Assembly (NCBI GenBank): GCA_021808425.1
Contig: JAKBBS010000100.1
Span: 1 to 12,112, forward strand
Source: Actinomycetes bacterium
Lineage (GTDB): Bacteria > Actinomycetota > Acidimicrobiia > Acidimicrobiales > Palsa-688
Direction of reading: 5' to 3'
DNA length: 12,112 bases
The notes beneath the pieces were generated by a model. It ran no database searches. It was given only the letters and a program-made list of their open reading frames with translations, and was not told where the DNA came from. Below are positions 1-6,471 of this stretch, piece after piece. Position 1 is the first letter of the stretch, and the number at the start of each line of letters is the position of its first letter. Both the position numbers and the translations under genes were made by a program.

Positions 1-256
1 GGCCGGTGGGGGTTGGTGCTGCTGCGACGATGTTGTTGATGTGGATGTTGTCGCCTGGGACGGATCCTTGGTAGGTGGCGTCTCCGAAGGCGAACACTCC
101 GCCGTCTGATCCGAAGAGCCAGTATCCGTGGCCGGTGGGGGTTGGTGCTGCTGCGACGATGTTGTTGATGTGGATGTTGTCGCCTGGGACGGATCCTTGG
201 TAGGTGGCGTCTCCGAAGGCGAACACTCCGCCGTCTGATCCGAAGAGCCAGTATCC
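1..256 (-). repeat. Perfect in-frame 129-bp (43-aa) tandem repeat, at least two copies
   Basis: Bases 1-127 and 130-256 are identical at all 127 positions; the period is 129 bp, exactly 43 codons, so the array stays in the frame of the peptidase gene. Each unit begins GYWLFGSDGGVFAFGDATYQ and ends with a PTPTGH segment. Base 1 still fits the unit, so the array continues past the window edge. Similar 'IV..AATP.G.GYWLVASDGGVF.FGDA' repeats occur in secreted proteins of Acidimicrobiia and relatives (established from memory); a beta-propeller-like or surface-binding role is inference. Codons in the unit favour A-ending GGA, GCA, TCA and CCA, unlike the catalytic part. Confidence 0.95.
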
Positions 257-2158
257 CGATGCTGCAGCCGGAGGGATCTGCGTCGAGGTGACCGAAGCGT
301 TGTTCGTGTTGCATAGGACGCCGGGTGCGAACAGGGCGGCGCCGGGGGTACCGAGGCCGGTGGCCATGTCGTAGCCGGTGCTCGCAGGGTAGGTCCCGCT
401 GTTCGTTCCCGTGTAGTCGTTATTGCCGCTGGTCACGTCGAACAAGTAGCTCGGGTGGGCGTAGAGAGTCGGGTTTATCATGCCGGCTGCATGCGCCGGC
501 GTAGTCGCCCCGCAAGCTTCGTCGGAGAGCGCGGTGAGAGCCGCCCAAAGAGGTGCGGCCCCGCTGGTCCCGCCCTCGGCCGTCCAACTGCCTGCTACGA
601 AGACGCTGTAACCATCCCTTGGGTTCGCGACCGCTGAGACGTCAGGAACTTCCCGGCAGTACGTCCCGGGGGCGGCCCCGCACGCTGCGCTGCTCGAGTT
701 CGCGCTGATTACTCCTGGGCCGCTCTGCCACGAAGGCTTTGCCCAAAGGGTAGATACACCTCCGCCTCCCGCCCCCGCTCCGGTGGGGGCGCCGTTGTTC
801 CAGACTGTTTCGGCGCTGCGGGCGCCGGTAGCGTTGAGTTGGAGCGTCGTTCCACCGACTGACGTGACGTAGGGGTCGCTGCCCGGGTCGTCCACCGCTA
901 AAGCGGTGGGCGTTCCAGGGCCGCTGTAGCAGTCCTCGGACCCCGAGTCGCCCGACGCCGCGAACATGCTCTGTCCTTGCGCTGCCATTTGCATGAAGAT
1001 GCCTTCCTCGGCGAGCGCAGATGGCGCCCCGAGGTACGGTTCGCAGATCCCCCAGCTCGTCGAAACAACCTCGGCCGTGTCGTTGTTGGCGATCTGGGCG
1101 TAACTGTCGAGAGGTCCGTTTCCGCCGTTGTTGGGTGACTCGTATACCGAGATGGTCGCCTTCGGCGCAAGCTCGATGGCATTGTCGATGTCAAGTATCG
1201 ACTCACCGCTGCCGGGTCCTGTCCCCGCCCCGCCGTCCACGGTGATCTTGTTGACCGTGGTGTTGATCCCATAGCAGGACTCGAAGTTCGCAACATCGGA
1301 GTTGGCGTAGGGCTCGAGCTCATACAGAGCTATCGTCTCGCCTTGGCCGAGGAGGCCGTTGGAATAGGCACCGGCGTTGAAACCGTAGACGGAAGCTAGC
1401 TGCCCAGCGGTGTAGCCGCCGGCGTTGGCAGCGGCGCTACACGCGGTCGGACCTTGGGAGTTATTCGGCAGCGAGGCGCTGAGCAGCGTTGCGGTCTTGG
1501 TAGCGGCGGTCTTGGTCGTTGCGGTAGCTGCCTGAAGGAGTTGCGGGACGGGGCGATACACGTCTGAAAGCCCGACTACAGCTGTGATCGACGACGCCAC
1601 GGGCGAGGGCAGCAAAGGCGGAGACGTGTTGGAGTAAGCAACGCGGCCGCTGGCCAGCTCGAAGTTGTGGATGCTGACCCCGAGAGCACGCTCGGCTGTT
1701 CCGACAGTCGTGGACACGGGGATGATCATGTCGTCGGGGTTGACTGCCCCCGGCTGAAGGCCGATCGAGCGGAGCTGTTCATTGACAGCAGCGATCGTCG
1801 ACGCCGACGCGCCGAAGTCGGCACCAAAAGTCCCCGGAGTAAGGAAATGGTGATAGAGGAGCGAGGAAGGGTTGCTGAGGTCAGCCAGGAAGCTCCGCAG
1901 AGCTTGGGGGTCCCTGGGGGCGATACTGACGTCAAGCTGCAACGGTGCCGATGTGGGCTGTAGACCTATGTCGTGAGCTTGCCTTGGTAATACGACGGCG
2001 TGACCGACCGGCACCGGTTTCGAAGTGCCGATCGGTACTTGGCCTGAAGCCGCTCCGCTTTGCGCCTGAGCGACGGACGTCGGCTCCGTGGCGGCTGCAA
2101 AAGTGACGATCGCCATGACTGTGGTGATCGTCGTGACCCGCCTGACTATCTGCCTCAT
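1..2158 (-). CDS. Secreted sedolisin (S53) serine-carboxyl peptidase with C-terminal tandem repeats, 3' end beyond window
   Basis: About 719 codons are visible from ATG 2158 to the left edge, with no stop. Residues 1-33 look like a signal peptide (basic MRQIVRR start, hydrophobic core, cut near AQA). Residues about 73-205 resemble the pro-kumamolisin activation domain, followed by a Thr/Lys/Ala-rich linker (206-226). The catalytic domain (about 240-615) holds the S53 triad: Glu319 and Asp323 in GESILDID, and Ser532 in GGTSGAAP, with the oxyanion Asp404 in ASGDSG. The calcium-site region (Asp574, Asp597, GYDMATGLGTP) is intact. By family knowledge such enzymes are exported, self-activate at acid pH and digest proteins outside the cell. 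After residue 634 come 43-residue repeats, unusual for a plain kumamolisin. The ATG is preceded by AAGG and, farther away, AGAGG; no convincing promoter was seen in the 86-nt gap to rplI. The family call is firm; the role of the repeats is unknown. Confidence 0.93.
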   Translation of the reverse strand, partial: MRQIVRRVTTITTVMAIVTFAAATEPTSVAQAQSGAASGQVPIGTSKPVPVGHAVVLPRQAHDIGLQPTSAPLQLDVSIAPRDPQALRSFLADLSNPSSLLYHHFLTPGTFGADFGASASTIAAVNEQLRSIGLQPGAVNPDDMIIPVSTTVGTAERALGVSIHNFELASGRVAYSNTSPPLLPSPVASSITAVVGLSDVYRPVPQLLQAATATTKTAATKTATLLSASLPNNSQGPTACSAAANAGGYTAGQLASVYGFNAGAYSNGLLGQGETIALYELEPYANSDVANFESCYGINTTVNKITVDGGAGTGPGSGESILDIDNAIELAPKATISVYESPNNGGNGPLDSYAQIANNDTAEVVSTSWGICEPYLGAPSALAEEGIFMQMAAQGQSMFAASGDSGSEDCYSGPGTPTALAVDDPGSDPYVTSVGGTTLQLNATGARSAETVWNNGAPTGAGAGGGGVSTLWAKPSWQSGPGVISANSSSAACGAAPGTYCREVPDVSAVANPRDGYSVFVAGSWTAEGGTSGAAPLWAALTALSDEACGATTPAHAAGMINPTLYAHPSYLFDVTSGNNDYTGTNSGTYPASTGYDMATGLGTPGAALFAPGVLCNTNNASVTSTQIPPAAASGYWLFGSDGGVFAFGDATYQGSVPGDNIHINNIVAAAPTPTGHGYWLFGSDGGVFAFGDATYQGSVPGDNIHINNIVAAAPTPTG

Positions 2159-2244
2159 ACCTTAAATGCCCACAGCCTCTTTTGAATTCGACACCGAATC
2201 ACAACAGTGTCACACAACCGCCGGGCGGACCAGTCGGGTGGGCG

Positions 2245-2697
2245 TTAGGCGCGGACCACCTCGACGGTTACCCTGAACTCGACTTCGCTGTGAAGTTTGA
2301 CTGGCACCTCGTGGGTTCCAAGTGCTTTGATCGGCTCGTCGAGGTGGATGCGTCGGCGGTCGAGGGTCACCTTGGCCTGCTCGGCTACCGCCTCCGCAAC
2401 GTCTGCGGAGGTGATCGAGCCGAACAGCTTCGCGTGTTCCCCGGAGCCGGCCCGGGCCGGAATCCTGATGACCATCGGAACCAAGCGACGGGCGATCTGC
2501 TCCCCGGCTTCGCGGTCCTTCGCGTCCTTGAGGTCGCGCGCTTTTCGCATGGCGTTGGCCTGGGCTGCTCCTCCTGGGGTCGCCAAGATGGCGTGGCCCT
2601 TGGGGAGGAGGAAGTTCCTGGCGTAGCCGTCCGCCACGTCGACGATATCGCCGCGCTTTCCAACGGTAGCCAGGTCGGATCTTAGGACGATTCGCAT
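2245..2697 (-). CDS. rplI: 50S ribosomal protein bL9
   Basis: The 150-residue product has the bL9 signature at its N-terminus: MRIVLRSDLATVGKRGD followed by DGYARNFLLPKGHA, which forms the 23S rRNA-binding N domain. A charged connecting helix follows (about 45-75, rich in Lys, Arg, Asp), then the C-terminal domain ending in EVEFRVTVEVVRA. Length matches the family (about 148-152). It is the last gene of the rpsF-ssb-rpsR-rplI operon; its ATG follows directly on the rpsR stop codon, and the GGAAGAG ribosome-binding site lies inside the last rpsR codons, so translation is probably coupled. A short G+C palindrome (2218-2228) followed by TTGTGT lies downstream but is too weak to call a terminator. 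Confidence 0.97.
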   Translation of the reverse strand: MRIVLRSDLATVGKRGDIVDVADGYARNFLLPKGHAILATPGGAAQANAMRKARDLKDAKDREAGEQIARRLVPMVIRIPARAGSGEHAKLFGSITSADVAEAVAEQAKVTLDRRRIHLDEPIKALGTHEVPVKLHSEVEFRVTVEVVRA

Positions 2698-3117
2698 CTA
2701 CTCTTCCTGCTCGTTGTAGGTGGTTGAGCCCGCTTCGTCTGCGACGAGCCCCTCGGGTACTTCTGAGGACCGCTGCGCATGCGTGGCGTCACTTCTTGAT
2801 TGCGAGCCGCTCGGCGCGCGACCTGGTGCCTGTTCGCTCACGGTGCGTTGGGAGTGTGGCAGAAGCGCCAGCTCGCGCGCGGTCTTGACTGCCATCTGAA
2901 CGTCGCGCTGGTGCTGGGTGCAGTTCCCCGTGATCCGACTCGGGCGAATCTTGCCCCGGTCACTGACGAAGCGCTTGAGGACACCAAGGTCTTTGTAGTC
3001 GACCCATGTGACGGAGTCCCTGCAGAAGACGCAGACTTTCTTCTTCGCGTTCGGTCGGGTGTCCCTCGGTGTCCGCTTCGAAGCGCGGTCGCGGTCTCGG
3101 TCGTTGTTGCGTGCCAT
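2698..3117 (-). CDS. rpsR: 30S ribosomal protein bS18, zinc-binding (C+) form with long C-terminal tail
   Basis: The 139-residue product contains a complete bS18 core in residues about 24-88: KKKVCVFCRD, a YKDLGVLKRFVSDRGKI segment, and RITGNCTQHQRDV. Cys29, Cys32, Cys66 and His69 match the CxxC...CxxH set of the zinc-containing C+ form of S18. Bacterial S18 is normally about 75-95 residues; here about 50 extra residues (89-139) form a polar, low-complexity, finally acidic tail (ending YNEQEE). The tail's codons look like normal coding DNA of this genome. In the ribosome S18 pairs with S6 on the platform; the tail is expected to be flexible. The gene starts 3 nt after the ssb stop codon; no clear ribosome-binding site is visible, suggesting translational coupling to ssb. 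Confidence 0.95.
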   Translation of the reverse strand: MARNNDRDRDRASKRTPRDTRPNAKKKVCVFCRDSVTWVDYKDLGVLKRFVSDRGKIRPSRITGNCTQHQRDVQMAVKTARELALLPHSQRTVSEQAPGRAPSGSQSRSDATHAQRSSEVPEGLVADEAGSTTYNEQEE

Positions 3118-3120
3118 CGA

Positions 3121-3585
3121 CTAGAAAGGTTCTTCGTCGTAGAAGGCTTCGCCGCCGGGTGCCTCGTTCGGTAGGGCCCTTGTAGCACCGTAGGAAGGAG
3201 CAGGGCCTCCGTCAGGGGCGCGTCGCTCGTTCTTGGACACGGAGACTGTTGCGTAGCGAAGGCTTGGCGCAACCTCGTCGGCGGTGATCTCGATCTTGGA
3301 GCGCCGCTCCTTGTCAGGGGTCTCCCAGCTGCGCTGGTCGAGGCGACCGCTCACCAGGACGCGAGTACCTTTCGTGAGGGACTGAGCGGCGTTCTCGGCG
3401 AGCTGAGCCCAGCAAACGACGTCAAAGAACGATGTCGCTTCCTCCCACTCGCTTGTCTGGCGGTTCTGCCAGCGGCGGTTGACCGCGACACCGAAGGTGG
3501 CCGTGGCCTGGCCGGAAGGGGTGAACCTCAGTTCGGGGTCCCTGGTCAGGTTGCCCACGATGCTTACGTTGTTTCCGTTGGACAT
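3121..3585 (-). CDS. ssb: Single-stranded DNA-binding protein
   Basis: The 154-residue product starts with NVSIVGNLTRDPELRF and continues through ATFGVAVNRRW, SFFDVVCWAQLAENAAQSL and GTRVLVSGRLDQRSWE, the OB-fold of bacterial SSB (residues 1 to about 108). A Gly/Pro/Ala-rich linker leads to an acidic tip ending DEEPF, the usual docking peptide for replication and repair proteins. SSB covers single-stranded DNA during replication, recombination and repair. The gene lies between rpsF (2 nt gap) and rpsR (3 nt gap), the standard bacterial arrangement. GGAG, about 10 nt before ATG 3585 and inside the end of rpsF, is a likely ribosome-binding site. Confidence 0.97.
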   Translation of the reverse strand: MSNGNNVSIVGNLTRDPELRFTPSGQATATFGVAVNRRWQNRQTSEWEEATSFFDVVCWAQLAENAAQSLTKGTRVLVSGRLDQRSWETPDKERRSKIEITADEVAPSLRYATVSVSKNERRAPDGGPAPSYGATRALPNEAPGGEAFYDEEPF

Positions 3586-3587
3586 GT

Positions 3588-3956
3588 CTATCTGGCTCCG
3601 TTCTCGTTGGTCGCCGTAGGATCGCCTTCGGGACCCGAGGAGCGTGCGGAGCTAACCGTCACCGCCTTCTCGGGCAGTCGGATCACCTTGTGGCGGATGA
3701 CCTCATCGGCGAGTCCGAGCATCCGGTCGACCTCCTTGACAGCACCCGGCTCCGCTCTGGTGTCGACCAGTGCGTAGAAGCCTTCGCTGCGGTGGCGGAC
3801 CTCATAGGCAAAACGTCGCTTACCCCAGCGGTCCACTTTGGCGACGGTTGCGCCGTTCGTGGTTAGAAGCTGAGTAGTCCGATCGATGACCTGCCGGATA
3901 GCGTCCTCGTCGAGGCCAGCTTCGAGAATGATCATAATTTCGTAGTGCCGAGTCAA
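3588..3956 (-). CDS. rpsF: 30S ribosomal protein bS6
   Basis: With a TTG start at 3956 the product is 122 residues beginning (M)TRHYEIMIILEAGLDE, the canonical bS6 N-terminus. Further family segments are GATVAKVDRWGKRRFAYEVR and EGFYALVDTRAEP, ending in a short Ser/Gly/Asn-rich tail. S6 binds S18 and 16S rRNA in the platform of the small subunit. The TTG is chosen because the homology begins there and because a purine-rich GGGAGAGGTGG element sits just upstream. The frame stays open upstream to 4070, but those codons encode no S6 sequence and coincide with a structured leader and a likely promoter. It is the first gene of a four-gene operon. Confidence 0.95.
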   Translation of the reverse strand: MTRHYEIMIILEAGLDEDAIRQVIDRTTQLLTTNGATVAKVDRWGKRRFAYEVRHRSEGFYALVDTRAEPGAVKEVDRMLGLADEVIRHKVIRLPEKAVTVSSARSSGPEGDPTATNENGAR

Positions 3957-4040
3957 CGGCTCACCACCTCTCCCTATGGACCCGGCCGTTTCGGGCGCGG
4001 GGCCCCGGAAGGTCCGGGGCAGGGTCTCATTTTTCAAAGA
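3957..4040 (-). promoter_or_regulatory. Structured 5' leader of the rpsF operon (possible S6:S18 autoregulatory element)
   Basis: On the minus strand the roughly 84 nt between the predicted transcription start (about 4040) and the rpsF TTG contain a perfect 8-bp hairpin with a 3-nt loop (GCCCCGGA / TCCGGGGC, 4002-4020). A 5-bp pairing GACCC / GGGTC (4022-4026 with 3979-3983) would enclose it together with a smaller CCG-AAA-CGG hairpin. Leaders of rpsF operons in many bacteria fold into an RNA bound by the S6:S18 complex, which represses the operon. The position and multi-stem layout fit, but I could not check the consensus, so the specific ligand is inference. Confidence 0.5.
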
Positions 4041-4046
4041 CACATG

Positions 4047-4052
4047 ATCATA
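4047..4052 (-). promoter_or_regulatory. Probable -10 element for the rpsF operon
   Basis: TATGAT on the minus strand matches the sigma-70-type -10 consensus at five of six positions and stands out in A+T-rich sequence (about 4028-4080) within a G+C-rich region. It would start transcription near 4040, just before the structured leader. No good -35 hexamer is seen at 16-18 nt upstream. Confidence 0.45.
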
Positions 4053-4085
4053 CTCGAAACTGACAATCACAAACCCCTGGAAGGC

Positions 4086-4108
4086 TCAAAACAAGCCCTT
4101 GCGGGTCT
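4086..4108 (-). terminator. Weak candidate terminator after panB
   Basis: Downstream of the panB stop codon the minus strand reads AGACCC-GCAA-GGGCTT followed by TTGTTTTGA. It forms a short imperfect stem with a GNRA-type tetraloop and a broken T-tract. The stem has only three G:C pairs plus a G:U and an A:U pair, so this could be chance; it would also lie upstream of the rpsF promoter. Confidence 0.25.
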
Positions 4109-4122
4109 GAAACCAGTATGGA

Positions 4123-5103
4123 TCAGGGGTGTGACAACGAAACGGGTCGGGTGTCGAAGGAATGGCTCCCGAGCGCCTCGCGGATATCGGTCGTCGAAGC
4201 GAGGTGGTAGCTCTCCGAGTCGGAGGGGAACGAACCTGACCGGACATCTTGGGCCCACGAGCGCAATGCCTGCACTGCATCACGTTGAAGCGACGCGTAC
4301 CGCCGCACGAACTTCGCAGGTCGCGCGTCGTCCATCCCGAGCAGGTCGTGGTAGACGAGCACCTGACCGTCGCAGTGGGGACCTGCTCCGATACCGATCG
4401 TCGGAATACCTACGGAGTCGGTGAGCATCTGGCCGACGACGTCGGGAACCGCTTCGAGCACGATAGCGAAGCAGCCGGCCGCCTCTAGGGCCCTTGCGTC
4501 GTCCAAGAGGCGCCGGACACCGTCGAGGTCCTTGCCTTGCACCCGGAACCCGCCGAGGGCGTTGACTGATTGGGGCGTGAGCCCCAAGTGTCCCATGACG
4601 GGTATCTCGGCGTCGAGAATGGCTTCGATCACGGGCACGCGTTTGCGACCGCCCTCGACTTTGACGGCCTGGGCACCAGCCCTCACCAAGCGGGCCGCGT
4701 TGCGGACGGCGTCTGGCGTTCCGGTGTGGTAGCTCATCCACGGCAGGTCTGCAACGACCATTGGCCTCGGCTTGGCTCTCGCCACCGCCGCTGTGTGATG
4801 GACCATGTCGTCGACTGTCACATGGAGGGTGTCGTCGTAGCCGAGCACGACCATCGCCAGCGAGTCCCCCACCAATATAAGATCCACGGCTGCTTCGTCG
4901 GCGACGCGCGACCCGGGGGCGTCGTATGCGGTGACCATCACGATAGGTAGGCCGCTTCCCTTACGCCCCCGGATCCTCGGTGCAGTTGGACCATTGGGAT
5001 CAGGGCTGGAGGCGCTCTCGAGCGTCTGCTCCGAAGACCTGGTAGCCACCGGGTAGAGACGCGACATTTGAGCCTCGGCTTGGTGAGAAACTTGACTGCT
5101 CAA
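4123..5103 (-). CDS. panB: 3-methyl-2-oxobutanoate hydroxymethyltransferase (ketopantoate synthase)
   Basis: The 326-residue product transfers a hydroxymethyl group from 5,10-methylenetetrahydrofolate to 2-oxoisovalerate, giving ketopantoate for pantothenate and coenzyme A synthesis. The barrel begins at about residue 52 (PIVMVTAYD). Expected Mg2+ ligands are Asp80 (VGDS), Asp119 (VADLPW) and Glu150 (VKVEGG), and the catalytic Glu is Glu217 (IVLEAVP). HLGLTPQSVNALGGFRVQG and IPTIGIGAG are strong PanB signatures. Usual length is about 265-285; the first roughly 45 residues are an extra polar segment (Ser/Pro/Glu-rich). The TTG start at 5103 is supported by AGGAGG seven bases upstream; Met13 is a weaker alternative. 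panB stands alone, without panC or panD, between DUF5318 and rpsF. Confidence 0.96.
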   Translation of the reverse strand: MSSQVSHQAEAQMSRLYPVATRSSEQTLESASSPDPNGPTAPRIRGRKGSGLPIVMVTAYDAPGSRVADEAAVDLILVGDSLAMVVLGYDDTLHVTVDDMVHHTAAVARAKPRPMVVADLPWMSYHTGTPDAVRNAARLVRAGAQAVKVEGGRKRVPVIEAILDAEIPVMGHLGLTPQSVNALGGFRVQGKDLDGVRRLLDDARALEAAGCFAIVLEAVPDVVGQMLTDSVGIPTIGIGAGPHCDGQVLVYHDLLGMDDARPAKFVRRYASLQRDAVQALRSWAQDVRSGSFPSDSESYHLASTTDIREALGSHSFDTRPVSLSHP

Positions 5104-5109
5104 AGCAGA

Positions 5110-5117
5110 CCCTCCTC
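5110..5117 (-). promoter_or_regulatory. Strong ribosome-binding site deciding the panB TTG start
   Basis: The minus strand reads GAGGAGGG, with AGGAGG ending seven bases before TTG 5103. It is the best Shine-Dalgarno match in the window and supports the long form of PanB with its extra N-terminal segment. Confidence 0.8.
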
Positions 5118-5203
5118 TAGCTTTGTCTGTCCAGCGCCTTGACGGGCTGCCGGCAGAGTTTGTGCTCCTAGTCTAAGCGCAATCTACGACCGACTGCGAG
5201 CGG

Positions 5204-5635
5204 CTAAGGCAAACGCGAATGCTGGCTTCGCGAAGCGGGTTGCACGGTGAAGCTGCGAGCGAGATGGTTCCAAGAACAATTCGGGCAGACCTCGACCACG
5301 TAGCAGACCATGTCCCGACTGTTGCGGGCAAGTTTGTTCATCTCCTGGTCCGAGGTGACGCACACCCCCGAAGGGGCCAGCCTCGTACCGAATACGTAAG
5401 AGACCAGCCTGATCTTCGCCTGCTCGCAGATCGGGCAGTCCTCGCGCGACTCAAGTCCCACGTTTATGGCGGCGCGCATCAACTCGGGATGGGCGTCGCA
5501 GACGTCCAAGCGAGACAGCCTTCCCCGGCGGAACTCCCTGACGACAGCGTTTCGGGCGAGCCGGTAATCGACCTTTCCGGAGACGTGGCTCCCTGATTCA
5601 CGTCCGCGTAGAGCCCCCGGCGGCAAGCTGACCAC
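5204..5635 (-). CDS. DUF5318 family protein (zinc-ribbon-like, unknown function)
   Basis: The product (143 residues from GTG 5635) matches my memory of the actinobacterial DUF5318 family (M. tuberculosis Rv0049, about 137 residues). Shared segments are KVDYRLARNAVVREFRRGR, LDVCDAHPELMRAA, EDCPICE, LVSYVFGTRL and VEVCPNCSWNHL. Two CxxC pairs (CPIC, CPNC) suggest a zinc ribbon; no activity is known to me. In Rv0049 the homology begins only about nine residues after the start, so the frame's ATG at 5737 is too far upstream and would overlap the padR promoter. GTG 5635 is chosen because TATCCT lies six bases upstream, consistent with leaderless transcription; TTG 5626 is equally possible. Neither has a ribosome-binding site. 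Location beside padR-ino1 matches mycobacteria. Confidence 0.85.
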   Translation of the reverse strand: MVSLPPGALRGRESGSHVSGKVDYRLARNAVVREFRRGRLSRLDVCDAHPELMRAAINVGLESREDCPICEQAKIRLVSYVFGTRLAPSGVCVTSDQEMNKLARNSRDMVCYVVEVCPNCSWNHLARSFTVQPASRSQHSRLP

Positions 5636-5641
5636 GGCGGC

Positions 5642-5647
5642 AGGATA
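5642..5647 (-). promoter_or_regulatory. Possible -10 element for DUF5318 (leaderless)
   Basis: TATCCT on the minus strand lies six bases before GTG 5635, the same geometry as TATATT before the padR start. The hexamer is a moderate match (TANNNT) and no -35 is evident, so this is tentative. Confidence 0.25.
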
Positions 5648-5716
5648 CCAACATAAAGCTGTCCCGGGAGCGGCCGGGGGGTGCCGTTGATGAGAGGACC
5701 ACCAAACACTAGGCCC

Positions 5717-5738
5717 CGATATATCTGTTCGATACATC
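5717..5738 (+). promoter_or_regulatory. Candidate PadR operator: direct repeat CGATAYATC
   Basis: CGATATATC (5717-5725) and CGATACATC (5730-5738) form a direct repeat with a 13-bp period. Within them GATATATC is a perfect palindrome and CGAT-AC-ATCG an inverted repeat. They end just upstream of the padR -10 box. PadR regulators commonly repress their own operon by binding A+T-rich dyads at the promoter, so autoregulation is a reasonable inference; no binding data exist here. Confidence 0.4.
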
Positions 5739-5745
5739 GGCGTGC

Positions 5746-5751
5746 TATATT
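5746..5751 (+). promoter_or_regulatory. -10 element of padR-ino1 operon, implying a leaderless transcript
   Basis: TATATT is followed by six bases and then the GTG start codon at 5758. A -10 box normally places the transcription start about seven bases downstream, which would be the G of the GTG itself. There is no ribosome-binding site before the GTG. Together these indicate a leaderless mRNA, common in Actinobacteria. No clear -35 was found. Confidence 0.6.
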
Positions 5752-5757
5752 GACGTC

Positions 5758-6471
5758 GTGCTCGAACTAGCGATACTTGGTCTGCTGAAGGAGCAGGACC
5801 TGCACGGCTACGAGCTGAAAAGGCGCCTTGTCGACCAGCTGGGACTCGTTAGCGGAACGTCGTTCGGCTCGTTATACCCGGCGCTGGCCCGTCTGGAGGC
5901 GGCGAAAGCCGTCAAATCCGTAGAGTCACGGGCGGGCACTCCGGGAACGGTCCCCCACACCGGATCCCTCGGAGGGGAGATAGCCGCCTTTCGTGCCCGC
6001 AAATCCTCGGGTGCCGAAGGGAGCCGCCGCCGGAAGGTCTATGGGATAACCCCGCTCGGCGAGGAGCTTTTCGCTGAGCTGCTGGTCGCTGGCAACGGTT
6101 CGAGTGAGGACGGACGCCTGTTCAATCTCAAGCTCGCCCTCGCTCGCTATCTACCCGCCGATGCCCGCATCGGTCTCCTCGAGAGGCGGCGGCAGCACCT
6201 CGCGGAGAAAGTAGCGAGGTTGCGGTCCCGGCTCGATTCCGTCAGAGACCGCTACGCCTTCAGCCTCATCGAGCACGACCGGGAGTCGGCGCAGAGCGAT
6301 CTCGACTGGATAGACCGCATGATCATCTCCGAGCGGGCCGGACGACCTCCGGGCGTCGCTTCGGAATCCGCTGCGGAGCTCGTCTCGTCGGACGCTCCGG
6401 CTATAGCGATTCTTCGTCGTCCGACCAACGCATTCACCAAATTCCCCGAGCAGAAGGAACACGAGCAATGA
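5758..6471 (+). CDS. PadR-family transcriptional regulator
   Basis: The 237-residue product starts with [20 protein letters not shown], the typical first helices of a PadR winged helix, followed by the recognition region [16 protein letters not shown] (31-47) and the wing strand [15 protein letters not shown] (91-105). The C-terminal part (about 120-200) contains [20 protein letters not shown] and a coiled-coil-like stretch ending DLDWIDRMI, the PadR dimerisation domain. Between residues about 58 and 90 the wing carries an extra Gly/Ser/Arg-rich loop not usual in the family. The last about 35 residues are an added tail. Its stop overlaps the ino1 start (ATGA), so the two are translationally coupled; padR next to ino1 is also seen in mycobacteria (Rv0047c-Rv0046c). 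Likely an autorepressor and regulator of ino1; ligand unknown. Confidence 0.9.
   Translation: MLELAILGLLKEQDLHGYELKRRLVDQLGLVSGTSFGSLYPALARLEAAKAVKSVESRAGTPGTVPHTGSLGGEIAAFRARKSSGAEGSRRRKVYGITPLGEELFAELLVAGNGSSEDGRLFNLKLALARYLPADARIGLLERRRQHLAEKVARLRSRLDSVRDRYAFSLIEHDRESAQSDLDWIDRMIISERAGRPPGVASESAAELVSSDAPAIAILRRPTNAFTKFPEQKEHEQ

Noticed and set aside
1..256. CRISPR-like repeats
   Set aside because: The units are contiguous, in-frame and 129 bp long with no unique spacers; they are protein-coding tandem repeats.
898..1323. A 141-codon minus-strand frame inside the peptidase gene
   Set aside because: It is in another frame of the same strand as the S53 catalytic domain and is Ser/Thr/Arg-rich with no domain.
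4002..4028. Rho-independent terminator on the plus strand (G+C hairpin followed by cattttt)
   Set aside because: No plus-strand gene lies upstream to be terminated, the T-run is separated from the stem by several bases, and the hairpin makes better sense as part of the rpsF leader.
3957..4070. Longer rpsF start at 4070
   Set aside because: The added 38 codons show no S6 similarity and overlap the -10 box and leader structure.
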